From Pseudomonas schmalbachii (GTDB lineage: Bacteria > Pseudomonadota > Gammaproteobacteria > Pseudomonadales > Pseudomonadaceae), in contig NZ_JAELYA010000005.1 in NCBI RefSeq assembly GCF_017589465.1, positions 124,001 through 188,000 on the forward strand: a DNA stretch of 64,000 nucleotides. Direction: 5' to 3'. Below, piece after piece: positions 17,255 to 27,090 of the stretch. A program made the translations under genes and the position numbers. The notes beneath the pieces are model-generated. The model was not told the origin of the DNA, ran no database searches, and saw only the letters and a program-made list of their open reading frames with translations. Each line of letters begins with the position of its first letter. The stretch's first letter is position 1.

Positions 17255-18503
17255 TTGCGCAACTCCAGATGCGGGCGCTGCATGGGCAGCAGGCCCTGCG
17301 GACGCCAGATCATCATCAGCACCATGAGGGCGCCGAACATCAACATGCGGTATTCGCTGAATTCACGCATCAGCTCGGGCAGCAGGATCATCACCACGGC
17401 GGCGAGGATCACCCCGAGCTGCGAGCCCATGCCACCCAGCACGACGATGGCGAGGATGATCGCCGACTCGATGAAGGTGAACGACTCCGGCGTCACCAGG
17501 CCCTGGCGCGCGGCGAAGAAGCTGCCGGCGAAACCGGCGAAGCAGGCGCCGAGGGTGAAGGCGGAGAGCTTGATGATCGTCGGATTCAGGCCGAGCGCGC
17601 GGCAGGCGATCTCGTCCTCGCGCAGGGCTTCCCAGGCGCGGCCGATCGGCATGCGCAGCAGGCGGTTGATCACGAACAGCGCCAGCAGGGCGAGGAGCAG
17701 GGCGACCAGGTAGAGGAAGATCACCTTGTAGTTCGAGTTGTAGGCGATGCCGAGGAACTCGTGGAAGGTCTGCATCCCTTCCGGCGCGCGACGCTCGAAG
17801 GTCAGGCCGAACAGGGTCGGCTTGTCGATGTTGCTGATGCCGTTGGGGCCGCCGGTCAGCCAGGTCATGTTGCGCAGCAGGATGCGGATGATCTCGCCGA
17901 AGCCGAGGGTGACGATCGCCAGGTAGTCGCCGCGCAGACGCAACACCGGGAAGCCGAGGATGAAGCCGAAGAACGCCGCCATCAGGCCGGCGATCGGCAG
18001 GCACACCCAGAAGCCCAGCCCGTAGTAGTGCGAGAGCAGCGCATAGCTGTACGCACCGACGGCGTAGAAGCCCACGTAACCCAGGTCGAGCAGGCCCGCC
18101 AGGCCGACCACGATGTTCAGGCCGAGGCCGAGCAGTACGTAGATCAGGATCAGCGTGGCGATGTCCACCGCACCGCGCGAACCGAAGAACGGCCAGGCCA
18201 GGGCGACCAGGATCAGCACGAAGATGATGCGGCGCTGCACCGAGGAGTGGGTCAGGCGTTCGGCCAGCTTGCTGTGCGGCCTCGACAGCGCCTGCTTGAC
18301 GCTGGAACCGAAGGCGAAGTGATGGCGCACCAGTTGCCAGACGAACATGCCCACGGCGCACGCGGCGATGATCCACAGGGTCATCGGTTTGGCGCCATGC
18401 ACCTGCAGGCCGATGCCTACGACGCTGAGCTTCAGGCCCAGCACGGGATACGCCACGGCCAGCACCAGGAGGGCGCTGAAGAAGGCGGTCTTGATTTGCT
18501 TGC

Positions 18504-18507
<4 letters not shown>
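17251..18507 (-). CDS. braE: Branched-chain amino-acid ABC transporter permease (LivM/BraE)
   Basis: A 418-residue permease. An N-terminal region of about 90 residues precedes the conserved LivM core, as in other Pseudomonas BraE. The [23 protein letters not shown] cytoplasmic loop (about residue 290) contacts the ATPases. It overlaps braD and braF by 4 bp. Confidence 0.95.
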
Positions 18508-19427
<920 letters not shown>

Positions 19428-19498
19428 TACCTAACTCCTCGGGCGTCGCGTGAAGCGGCGCTTGTGGCGCGACGGACCCCCGGAAAACTCGGATAAAC

Positions 19499-19528
19499 AA
19501 AGCCCACTGCATGCTGGCAGTGGGCTTT
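19499..19528 (-). terminator. Attenuator-like hairpin between braC and braD
   Basis: AAAGCCCACTGC (19499-19510) and GCAGTGGGCTTT (19517-19528) form a perfect 12-bp stem with a 6-base loop, 18 bp after the braC stop. A short T-rich tract follows on the minus strand. Such hairpins usually let the binding protein be made in excess over the membrane parts. Confidence 0.75.
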
Positions 19529-19546
19529 GGGTGTCGACGACGCGGC

Positions 19547-20668
19547 TTACTTGGCTTCGGTCTTGGTGCCGTCCTTGTGCCACTGGTAGACCACGAAGTT
19601 GAAGTTCTTCAGGTCGCCCTTCTCATCGAAGGCCAGGTCACCGGTCGGAGTCGAGAAGGTATTGCTGCGCAGCGCTTCGGCGACTTTCTCGGTGTCGTCG
19701 CTGCCGGCTTTCTTGATGCCATCGGCGATGACCTGCACGGCGGCGTAGGCCGGGAACACGAACGGACCGCTCGGGTCTTCGTTCTTCGCCTTGAAGGCGT
19801 CGACCAGCGGCTGGTTCTTCGGATCCTGGTCGAAGGACTTCGGCAGGGTCACGTAGAGACCTTCGGAGGCCCCGCCGGCGATGGCGGAGAGTTCCTTGTT
19901 GCCGACGCCTTCCGGACCCATGAAGCCGACCTTCAGGCCTTTCTCGGCAGCCTGACGCAGGATCAGGCCCAGTTCCGGGTGGTAGCCGCCGTAGTAGACG
20001 AAGTCCACGCCGGACTGCTTCAGCTTGGCGATCATCGCGGAGAAGTCCTTGTCGCCGGCGTTGATGCCTTCGAACAGCGGGACCTTGATGCCGGAGTCTT
20101 CCAGGGTCTTCTTCACAGCGGTGGCGATGCCTTCGCCGTACTGCTGCTTGTCATGGATGACGGCGACGGACTTCGGCTTGACGTGCTCGGCGATGAACTT
20201 GCCGGCGGTCGGGCCCTGCAGGCTGTCCAGGCCGATGGTGCGGAATATCAGCTTGTAGCCGCGGGAGGTGATGTCCGGGCTGGTGGAAGCCGCGGTGATC
20301 ATCAGGATGCCTTCGTCCTCGTAGATGTCGGACGCCGGCTGGGTGGAGCTGGAGCAGAGGTGGCCAACGACGAATTTGACGCCATCGTTGACGATCTTGT
20401 TGGCAACGGCCACGGCCTGCTTCGGATCGCAGGCGTCGTCGTAGACCACGCCTTCAAGCTGCTTGCCGTCTACGCCGCCAGCCTTGTTGATCTGCTCGAT
20501 GGCCATTTTCGCGCCAATGAATTGCATCTCCCCGTACTGGGCGACCGCGCCGGTCACCGGGCCGGCAAGTGCGATCTTGATGGTGTCTGCAGCCATCGAG
20601 TAGCTGGCAACGCCGGCGAGAGCCATGGCGGTGAGCAGCTGGGAAAGACGCTGAGTACCCTTCTTCAT
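19547..20668 (-). CDS. braC: Branched-chain amino-acid binding protein (BraC, LivJ-type)
   Basis: A 373-residue periplasmic binding protein with a signal peptide ending SYSMA, then ADTIKIALAGPVTG, the LIVBP family start. The mature protein has the Cys pair expected for LivJ-type lobes (DDACDPKQ and GHLCSSS). It delivers leucine, isoleucine, valine (and in Pseudomonas alanine and threonine) to BraDEFG. It is the first gene of the leftward operon, with a GGAG ribosome site ahead of the ATG. Confidence 0.96.
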   Translation of the reverse strand: MKKGTQRLSQLLTAMALAGVASYSMAADTIKIALAGPVTGAVAQYGEMQFIGAKMAIEQINKAGGVDGKQLEGVVYDDACDPKQAVAVANKIVNDGVKFVVGHLCSSSTQPASDIYEDEGILMITAASTSPDITSRGYKLIFRTIGLDSLQGPTAGKFIAEHVKPKSVAVIHDKQQYGEGIATAVKKTLEDSGIKVPLFEGINAGDKDFSAMIAKLKQSGVDFVYYGGYHPELGLILRQAAEKGLKVGFMGPEGVGNKELSAIAGGASEGLYVTLPKSFDQDPKNQPLVDAFKAKNEDPSGPFVFPAYAAVQVIADGIKKAGSDDTEKVAEALRSNTFSTPTGDLAFDEKGDLKNFNFVVYQWHKDGTKTEAK

Positions 20669-20759
20669 AATGCTCCACTCTTCTTGTGATTCGTTTTTGT
20701 AGTCCTTAGTGCACGGAGGCTGTAGGACTGAGTCAAGTTCTCAGAAAAGCCCACCGGCA

Positions 20760-20775
20760 ACTGTACCGGTACAGT
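20760..20775. promoter_or_regulatory. 16-bp perfect palindrome upstream of braC
   Basis: ACTGTACCGGTACAGT is fully self-complementary. It lies 92 bp upstream of the braC start in the 307-bp gap between braC and the DUF2288 gene. A weak -35-like TTGACT (minus strand, 20736-20731) lies between it and braC. It looks like a dimeric regulator's site; the regulator is unknown. Confidence 0.5.
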
Positions 20776-20975
20776 GTAGAGTGCCGCTTTGCCGCTTGAA
20801 AAGCGGGTGGCGGCGGGCTTGCCGAGGGCATGTCGCATGATTGCAATAAACGTATAGAAAAACGGCGCTGCCCTTTCCAGCACCATCGGATCGTTGTGGG
20901 CGACAACGTCGCCTGAGCCTTGCCCAAAGCACGAGCGGCGTTATGATTGCGCCGCTCTATAGCCTGGTGAGACCC

Positions 20976-21293
20976 ATGACTGAACAAACTAGCACCCTAT
21001 ATGCCAAGTTGCTCGGCGAAACCGCGATGATTAGCTGGCAGGAACTGCAACCATTCTTTGCTCGCGGTGCACTGCTGCGCGTGGCGATGGAGCTGGATCT
21101 GGTGGAAGTGGCGGAGGCCGTGGCCGAGGACAACGGCGCGAAGGTCGCGCAATGGCTGGCCGGGGGTGGCCTGGCGAAAGTCGACGAGAAGCAGGCGGAA
21201 GATTATCTGGCCCGTGACCCGCAGCTCTGGGCGGTGGTGGTGGCGCCCTGGGTGCTGGTGCAGGAGCGCGCGGAAAAGCCGGCGCTGCACTGA
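20976..21293 (+). CDS. DUF2288 family protein
   Basis: A 105-residue protein with the DUF2288 pattern: LLGETAMISWQELQPFFARG near the N-terminus and WAVVVAPWVLVQE near the C-terminus. It is helical and acidic with no signal peptide. The ATG at 20976 is preferred over an upstream in-frame codon at 20943 because the conserved block begins just after it. Function unknown. Confidence 0.83.
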   Translation: MTEQTSTLYAKLLGETAMISWQELQPFFARGALLRVAMELDLVEVAEAVAEDNGAKVAQWLAGGGLAKVDEKQAEDYLARDPQLWAVVVAPWVLVQERAEKPALH

Positions 21294-21362
21294 TCCGGCA
21301 GCCCCTCCGTTTTGCCAAACGCGGTCTAGACTGTGGAGATTCACCACTGGGAGATAGACCAC

Positions 21363-21728
21363 ATGTTTGAACCTGGACACATGCATTTGCAATCCATTCC
21401 CGGTCTGGGGCAGGGGGAAGCGGATGTGCATCTGCGCTATGAGGTGCGCCACGATCCTGAGAAGGGCACTGCCTTCATGCACTTCACCATGGAAGGCGAG
21501 ATTGGCGGCAACCAGTTCAAGGAGGAATGGGACATGGCGCGCGATACCGCCTTCAACTTCGCCAGCGATGCCACCCACATCGCCCAGAAGCATGGCCTGA
21601 ACCCGCGCTTCGGTCCGATCATGCGCAACCACAAGGACTACGACGCGATGTTCGAGGACATCCAGGCGAAGCTGAACATCAAGCCTGGCGAGCCGGTCGA
21701 CCTGGACAAGGTGATTCGCGGCGAGTGA
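21363..21728 (+). CDS. DUF5064-like conserved small protein
   Basis: A 121-residue soluble protein beginning MFEPGHMHLQSIPG, a family I recognise as conserved next to the bra operon in Pseudomonas. It is rich in charged residues, with no membrane segment. The ATG at 21363 follows GGGAGA. A strong terminator follows its stop. Function unknown. Confidence 0.78.
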   Translation: MFEPGHMHLQSIPGLGQGEADVHLRYEVRHDPEKGTAFMHFTMEGEIGGNQFKEEWDMARDTAFNFASDATHIAQKHGLNPRFGPIMRNHKDYDAMFEDIQAKLNIKPGEPVDLDKVIRGE

Positions 21729-21740
21729 ATCCTGCAATGA

Positions 21741-21769
21741 AAGAGCCCGGGCCAGCGCCCGGGCTCTTT
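21741..21769 (+). terminator. Terminator after the DUF5064-like gene
   Basis: AAGAGCCCGGGC, loop CAGC, GCCCGGGCTCTTTC: strong GC stem followed by T residues, 12 bp after the stop at 21728. Confidence 0.88.
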
Positions 21770-21776
21770 CATTTCC

Positions 21777-21889
21777 GCCAACCTACGCAACACCCGCCGG
21801 ATTGGGCACCGTTGGGCTTCGCAAGCTCAGCACCAACCTACGCCACGCCCACCCGTAGGTTGGCGCTGAACGTAGTGAAGCCCAACATC
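21777..21889. repeat. REP cluster, outward-facing GTAGGTTGG arms
   Basis: A half-copy ending CTCAGCACCAACCTAC (to 21841) is followed 13 bp later by the start of another, GTAGGTTGGCGCTGAACGTA (from 21855), to GAAGCCCAAC. A third fragment GCCAACCTAC begins at 21777. The arms face outward rather than inward, unlike the other copies, and sit between two converging gene sets. Confidence 0.75.
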
Positions 21890-21903
21890 CACCGTCGGGC
21901 GGC

Positions 21904-22674
21904 TCAACTGGTCACCCACCGCTGTCTTGCCCAGGCACTCAGGCTATCCACCGCCAGCACCAGCACCAGCATCGCCAGGATCACCGTCGACGCCTGGGCC
22001 TGCTGGAACAGGCTGAGGCTGAAATACAGCATCTGCCCGAGCCCCCCGGCGCCGACGAAGCCGAGCACGCTGGCCATGCGGATATTGTTCTCCCAGCGAT
22101 ACAGCGTGTAGGCCACCAGTTGCGGCCAGACCCCTGGCAGGGTCCCGTAGGCGAAGGCCGCGACCCGGCCGCCGCCGGCCAGGCGCACCGCCTCGGCGGG
22201 CTCGGTGGGGGTGTTTTCCAGCGCTTCGGCGAACAGCCGGCCGAGCACGCCGCCAGTGTGCAGCGCCAGGGCCAGGGTGCCGGCATTCGGCCCGAGCCCG
22301 GCGGCCAGCACCATCAGCGCACCCCACACCAGCTCCGGCACCGCGCGCAGGGCATTCAGCAGGAAGCGCGCCGCACCCTGCGCAAGACGGCCGAAGCGGC
22401 CGGCAGCGGGCAGGGCGAAGAGGATGCCGATCAGCGCCGCCAGCAGCGTGCCCAGCGCCGACATCGCCAGGGTTTCCAGCGCGCCGTGGCCGATGGCCCG
22501 CAGGTGTGTGGCGGAAAGGTCCGGCGGGAAGAAGTCGCGGGCATACTGCAGCATCTGGGCGAGGCCGGTCGCGCTGAACAACCCGCCGGTATCCACCTCC
22601 AGATACGCGAAGGAAATCCCGACCGCGAGCAGGATCGCCAGCAGCCAGCCGAGGCTGTGCAGCACACCTTTCAT
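21904..22674 (-). CDS. PhnE-type ABC permease (second of two)
   Basis: A 256-residue inner-membrane permease of the PhnE (phosphonate/phosphite/selenate) class, with about six helices and the conserved [19 protein letters not shown] coupling loop. The start at 22674 overlaps the upstream permease stop (ATGA). It is the last gene of the leftward importer operon and forms a heterodimer with the product of the gene before it (inferred). Confidence 0.88.
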   Translation of the reverse strand: MKGVLHSLGWLLAILLAVGISFAYLEVDTGGLFSATGLAQMLQYARDFFPPDLSATHLRAIGHGALETLAMSALGTLLAALIGILFALPAAGRFGRLAQGAARFLLNALRAVPELVWGALMVLAAGLGPNAGTLALALHTGGVLGRLFAEALENTPTEPAEAVRLAGGGRVAAFAYGTLPGVWPQLVAYTLYRWENNIRMASVLGFVGAGGLGQMLYFSLSLFQQAQASTVILAMLVLVLAVDSLSAWARQRWVTS

Positions 22675-23498
22675 TCCAGCCTCCCGCGCAGGAAGCGGCT
22701 GAGCATGTCGGCGACCAGCACCAGCAGGAGGAAGGTCAGCAGGATGCTGGAAACCTCGCCGCCGGCGAACATGCGCAGCGACAGGTCGATCTGCTGGCCG
22801 AGCCCGCCGGCGCCGACGAAGCCCATCACCACCGAGGCGCGAATCGCGCATTCCCAGCGGTAGACGGTGTAGGAGATCAGTTCCGCCGCCGCCGATGGCA
22901 GCACGCCGTAGGCGAACGCCTGCAGCCGCGAACTGCCGGAGAGCAGCAGCGCGCGGGTCGGGCGTGGATCGACCGATTCGAATATTTCCGCGTAGACCTT
23001 GCCGAGCATGCCGCTGTAGGTGATGGCGATGGCCATCACCCCCGCGGTCGGGCCGAGGCCGACGGCGCGCACGAAAAGCAGCGCCCAGACGATCTCCGGA
23101 ATGCTGCGCAGGATGATCAGCACCCCACGCACCGGCCAGCGCAGGGCGCGCGCCCACCATGCCGGCAGGCCGCCGCGGGGCAGGGCGGAGATGGACAGGG
23201 CGCGGGTCGCCAGCAGGGCGGCGGGGAAGGCCAGCAGCCAGGCCAGCGCCATGCCGGCGGTGGCGATGGCCAGGGTTTCCAGGGTGGCGCGGCCGAGCAG
23301 GGCGAGGAACTCGCTGTCATGGGCCAGCGGCCAGAAGCCGGAGAGGAAATTGGCCATGGTCGTGGCGTTGTCGCCGCTGAACAGGCCGGGGATGTCCAGT
23401 TCGCTCAGGCGTATGCCGGGCCACAGCAGGACCAGCGCCAGCAGCGTGAGCAGCAGGCGCGGCAGCGCGGCGGGGTCGTGGGCGCGTTCGTTCAGCAT
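22671..23498 (-). CDS. PhnE-type ABC permease (first of two)
   Basis: A 275-residue permease paralogous to the next gene. It carries [18 protein letters not shown] as the coupling loop. The start at 23498 overlaps the ATPase stop by 7 bp. An open frame in the same phase runs upstream through the ATPase gene but has no coding support. Confidence 0.88.
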   Translation of the reverse strand: MLNERAHDPAALPRLLLTLLALVLLWPGIRLSELDIPGLFSGDNATTMANFLSGFWPLAHDSEFLALLGRATLETLAIATAGMALAWLLAFPAALLATRALSISALPRGGLPAWWARALRWPVRGVLIILRSIPEIVWALLFVRAVGLGPTAGVMAIAITYSGMLGKVYAEIFESVDPRPTRALLLSGSSRLQAFAYGVLPSAAAELISYTVYRWECAIRASVVMGFVGAGGLGQQIDLSLRMFAGGEVSSILLTFLLLVLVADMLSRFLRGRLE

Positions 23499-24298
23499 CG
23501 CGGAATCTGCACGACGACGGGACCGGTCGGCGCGACGGAAGCATCGTCCATGCCCAACTGATCGTTGGCGTAGAGCGCGTCGAGGTCTGCGCGGCTGACC
23601 TTGTGCGTCGGCAGGTCGAACACCACCCGGCCGTCGCGCACGCCGACGATGCGCGGGAAGTGCGCCAGCGCGAGTTCCACCGCATGCAGGCTGGCCAGCA
23701 GGGTGACGCCCCGGCTTTCCGCTTCGCGGGTGAGCACGTCGAGCGTGTGTCCGGCGAGCACCGGGTCCATGGCCGACACCGGTTCGTCGGCGAGCAGGAT
23801 TTCCGGCTGCTGGTACAGGGCGCGGGCGATGCCGACGCGCTGCAACTGGCCGCCGGAAAGCTGGTCGCAGCGTTCGAACAGCTTGTCGGCGAGGTCCAGG
23901 CGTTTCAGCGCGGTGCGGGCGCCGGCGATATCGACCGGATAGACCAGGCTGGCCAGGCTCTTCCACAGCGGCCACTGGCCGAGACGCCCGGCCAGCACGG
24001 CGGTCACCACCCGCTGCCGGGGCGGCAGGGGCGGTGCCTGGTGGATCAGGCCGATGCGCGCGCGCAGGCGCTGGCGGGCGCCGCTGCCAAGCGACCACGG
24101 CTGGCTGCCGAGCAGCTCATAGGTGCCGGCGGTGGGCATCAGGTTGGTGGCGAGGATGCGCAGCAGGGTGGTCTTGCCGGCACCGGACGGGCCGATGATG
24201 GCGACGTGCTCGCCGGTTTCGACGCGCAGGTCGATCCCGGCGAGCGAGCGCTGGCCGTTGGCGTGGACATGCTCCACGCCGGTCAGACGCAGGGTCAC
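23492..24298 (-). CDS. PhnC-type ABC transporter ATP-binding protein
   Basis: A 268-residue ABC ATPase: Walker [13 protein letters not shown] near residue 36, signature [13 protein letters not shown] and Walker B ILLADEP. The GTG start at 24298 overlaps the binding-protein stop (GTGA). The PhnC label reflects family similarity only; see the binding protein for substrate. Confidence 0.9.
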   Translation of the reverse strand: MTLRLTGVEHVHANGQRSLAGIDLRVETGEHVAIIGPSGAGKTTLLRILATNLMPTAGTYELLGSQPWSLGSGARQRLRARIGLIHQAPPLPPRQRVVTAVLAGRLGQWPLWKSLASLVYPVDIAGARTALKRLDLADKLFERCDQLSGGQLQRVGIARALYQQPEILLADEPVSAMDPVLAGHTLDVLTREAESRGVTLLASLHAVELALAHFPRIVGVRDGRVVFDLPTHKVSRADLDALYANDQLGMDDASVAPTGPVVVQIPRC

Positions 24299-25152
24299 TT
24301 CAACAGGCCGGCGGCACGCGCGGACTCTTCGATGCCCTTGTAGTTCTCCGGCGTGGTCTCGATGAAGCGGCTGGCCGCCTGCAGGTCGAGGATTTCCTTG
24401 TCACGCGGGTTGGCCGGATCGAGGGCGAGGAAGGCCTGTTTGATCTTCTCCGCCACGGCCGGATCGAGGTTGCCGCGCACGGTCCAGTTGTAGTCGTAGT
24501 AGGTCGGCGTGGTGGCGAACACCTTGACCTTGTCCAGGTCGACCTTGCCGCTGTCCACCAGCTTCTGCCAGACCGAGGCGTTCAGCACCCCGGCATCGAC
24601 CTTGCCGGCCTGCACCCAGGCCACCGTGGCGTCGTGGGCGCCGGAATAGGCCACGCGGGAGAAGTACTGCTCGGGCACGATGCCGTCCTTCTGCATGAAG
24701 TAGCGCGGCATCAGGCTGCCGGAGGTGGAGGACACGGAACCGAAGGCGAAGGTCTTGCCCTTGAGGTCCTGCAGCGATTTCACGTTCGGGTCGGCGGTGA
24801 TGAATTTGCTGGTGAACTGCTGGTCCTGCTCGCGCTGCACCAGGGGAATGGCGTTGCCGGTCTTCAGGCGCGCCTGGACGAAGGTGAAGCCGCCCAGCCA
24901 GGCCATGTCCAGGCGGTCAGCCGCCAGGGCTTCGACCACCCCGGCATAGTCCGCCACCGGAACGAATTTCACCGGGATGCCGAGTTTCTCCTGGAGATAC
25001 GCGCCCAGGGGCTTGAACTTGCGCAGCAGTTCGGTCGGGGCTTCATCGGGGATGGCCGAGACCTTGAGTTCCTTCAGTTCTTCGGCGTGGGTGAGTACTG
25101 CGGACAAAGACAGTGCAAAGCCGGCGGCGAGCGCCAGGGTACGTTTCAGCAT
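24295..25152 (-). CDS. PhnD-type periplasmic binding protein (putative selenate/phosphonate)
   Basis: A 285-residue binding protein with a signal peptide ([12 protein letters not shown], then [20 protein letters not shown]). It has the PhnD fold pattern, including [22 protein letters not shown] near residue 130. I recall near-identical proteins from Pseudomonas listed as putative selenate ABC transporter binding proteins; phosphonate or phosphite are the other options. No phosphonate-breakdown or selenium genes adjoin it here. It is first in the operon, with GGAG-type spacing to the ATG at 25152. Confidence 0.85.
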   Translation of the reverse strand: MLKRTLALAAGFALSLSAVLTHAEELKELKVSAIPDEAPTELLRKFKPLGAYLQEKLGIPVKFVPVADYAGVVEALAADRLDMAWLGGFTFVQARLKTGNAIPLVQREQDQQFTSKFITADPNVKSLQDLKGKTFAFGSVSSTSGSLMPRYFMQKDGIVPEQYFSRVAYSGAHDATVAWVQAGKVDAGVLNASVWQKLVDSGKVDLDKVKVFATTPTYYDYNWTVRGNLDPAVAEKIKQAFLALDPANPRDKEILDLQAASRFIETTPENYKGIEESARAAGLLK

Positions 25153-25311
25153 GAGAGTTCTCCGGGTCAAAAGCGGAAAAAACCAATCCGAGTATAGGCA
25201 GCTCGCCAGCATTGGCTGGCAGATGGCTTCCGAGGCGGAGCGGGTCGGCGTCCGCCGCTGGGACGGCTAAGATGGCGTTTTTCAGCCGGTCATTTTCTCG
25301 GAGTGTGCTTC

Positions 25312-26202
25312 ATGTCGTCTACCTTGCCTTCGATTTCGTTTGCCGGCCTCGGCCTGATGGGCGTACCGATGAGCCGGCGTCTGCTGGCGGCCGGCTATCC
25401 CCTGCGGGTCTGGAACCGTTCTGCGGCGAAGTGCGAATTGCTTGCCGCGAAGGGCGCACAAGCCGTCGAACGTCCCGCTGAACTCTGCGACGGGGTAGAG
25501 GTAGTGATGCTTTGCCTGGCCGATACCGCCGCGGTACGCGAAGTGGTGTTCGGTCCCGGTGGGATCGTCGAGGGCGCGCGTGCCGGCCAGTTGCTGGTGG
25601 ACTTCTCCAGCCTGGAGCCGTCGGCTACCCGCGAGATGGCGGCGGAGCTGGAAGCGCGCACGGGGATGCGCTGGATCGATGCGCCGGTATCCGGCGGCAC
25701 GCCGGGCGCGGAAGCGGGCAGCCTGGCGATCATGGCCGGCGGCCGGGCAGAGGACATCGAGCGGGTGCGGCCGATCCTCGCCCATCTCGGCCAGCGCCTG
25801 ACGCGCATGGGCGATGTCGGCGCCGGCCAGGTGACCAAGGTGTGCAACCAGATGATCGTCGCCTGCAACGCCCTGGTGATCGCCGAGGTGGTGGCCCTGG
25901 CGGAGAAGGCCGGGGTCGATGCCAGCCTGATCGCGCCGGCGCTGGCCGGCGGTTTCGCCGATTCCAAACCGTTGCAGATCCTCGCTCCGCAGATGGCCGA
26001 AAGCCGTTTCGAGCCGGTGAAGTGGCATGTGCGCACGCTGCTGAAGGATCTGGATACCGCCGTGAAGCTGTCACGCGAGGAGGGTTCCTCGACGCCCATG
26101 AGCGGCCTCGCCGCGCAACTGATGCGCCTGCATGGCAGCCAGGGCAATCTCGAATGCGACCCGGCCACCCTGGTCGAACAGTATCGTGAGGTGAAGCCAT
26201 GA
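25312..26202 (+). CDS. NAD(P)-dependent 3-hydroxyacid dehydrogenase, tartronate-semialdehyde reductase-like
   Basis: A 296-residue beta-hydroxyacid dehydrogenase: GLGLMGVPMSRRLL is the dinucleotide loop, DAPVSGGTPGAEAG the substrate motif, and Lys in GQVTKVCNQM the expected catalytic lysine. This family includes GlxR/GarR (tartronate semialdehyde to glycerate) and LtnD-type threonate dehydrogenases. The ATG at 25312 follows GGAG. It overlaps the next gene by 4 bp, a hydroxypyruvate isomerase-like protein, supporting a role in three-carbon or four-carbon hydroxyacid metabolism. Confidence 0.87.
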   Translation: MSSTLPSISFAGLGLMGVPMSRRLLAAGYPLRVWNRSAAKCELLAAKGAQAVERPAELCDGVEVVMLCLADTAAVREVVFGPGGIVEGARAGQLLVDFSSLEPSATREMAAELEARTGMRWIDAPVSGGTPGAEAGSLAIMAGGRAEDIERVRPILAHLGQRLTRMGDVGAGQVTKVCNQMIVACNALVIAEVVALAEKAGVDASLIAPALAGGFADSKPLQILAPQMAESRFEPVKWHVRTLLKDLDTAVKLSREEGSSTPMSGLAAQLMRLHGSQGNLECDPATLVEQYREVKP

Positions 26203-26975
26203 AGATCTGCGCCAACCTGTCCCTGCTGTTCACCGATCTGCCGCTGCTGGAGCGCATCCGGGCCGCGGCGGACGCCGGTTTCGAAGGTGTCGAGATCCAG
26301 TTCCCCTACGAGGTGGCGGCGCAGGATTTTCGTGCGGCGTTGCAGTCCGCCGGCATGCCGCTGGTGCTGATCAACCTGCCGGCGGGCGACTTCATGACGG
26401 GTGGCGCCGGACTTGCCGCAGTGCCGTCGCGTGCCGCGGAGTTCGACTCCGCGCTGCGCCAGGCGCTGGACTACGCGCAGGTGGTGCAGCCACAGCGGGT
26501 GAATGTGCTGGCCGGCCGACTGGCCGAGGGCGTCAGCCGCGAGCAGGCGCTGGACACGCTGGTCGAGCGGCTGCAGAAAACGACCAGCGCATTCGCCGGG
26601 CTGGGCATCGGTGTGCTGCTGGAGGCGATCAACCTGCACGACATGCCGGGCTTCCTGCTGAATACACCGGGGCATCTGCTGCAGATACTGGAACGCGTCG
26701 GGCAGCGGAACCTGGAGGCGCAACTCGACCTCTATCACATGGCGCGCATGGGCCTCGATCCGGCGGAGTGCGTGCGGCAACTGGCGGGGCGGATCGGCCA
26801 CGTGCAGTTCGCCGACGTTCCCGGGCGCGGCGAGCCGGGTTCCGGCGAACTGGATTTCCAGCCGGCGCTGCGGGCGTTGGCGGATACCGGCTACGACGGC
26901 TGGCTGGGGGCGGAATACCGGCCCACCGGGCGCACCGAAAACAGCCTTGGCTGGCTGGCCGGGTGGAAGCAGTGA
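26199..26975 (+). CDS. hyi: Hydroxypyruvate isomerase-like (Hyi/OtnI) protein
   Basis: A 258-residue TIM-barrel of the AP-endonuclease-2 fold. Conserved residues include EGVEIQFPYE near the N-terminus, LLEAINLHDMPGF mid-way and HVQFADVPGRGEPGSGELD near the C-terminus. Hyi interconverts hydroxypyruvate and tartronate semialdehyde; OtnI acts on 2-oxo-tetronate. The coupled reductase fits either. Neither glyoxylate carboligase nor an OtnK kinase is in view, so the exact pathway is open. Confidence 0.85.
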   Translation: MKICANLSLLFTDLPLLERIRAAADAGFEGVEIQFPYEVAAQDFRAALQSAGMPLVLINLPAGDFMTGGAGLAAVPSRAAEFDSALRQALDYAQVVQPQRVNVLAGRLAEGVSREQALDTLVERLQKTTSAFAGLGIGVLLEAINLHDMPGFLLNTPGHLLQILERVGQRNLEAQLDLYHMARMGLDPAECVRQLAGRIGHVQFADVPGRGEPGSGELDFQPALRALADTGYDGWLGAEYRPTGRTENSLGWLAGWKQ

Positions 26976-27090
26976 GGCGGCTGCTGCGTGTGCGCGTGGA
27001 TTTCACGCTTTCTTGACCGCCGGGTCGCTAGAGTCGCGCCGCCTGCCATGGCGGCAGGCTTCGTTCGTGTAGTACCGAGGAGTGCCATCG

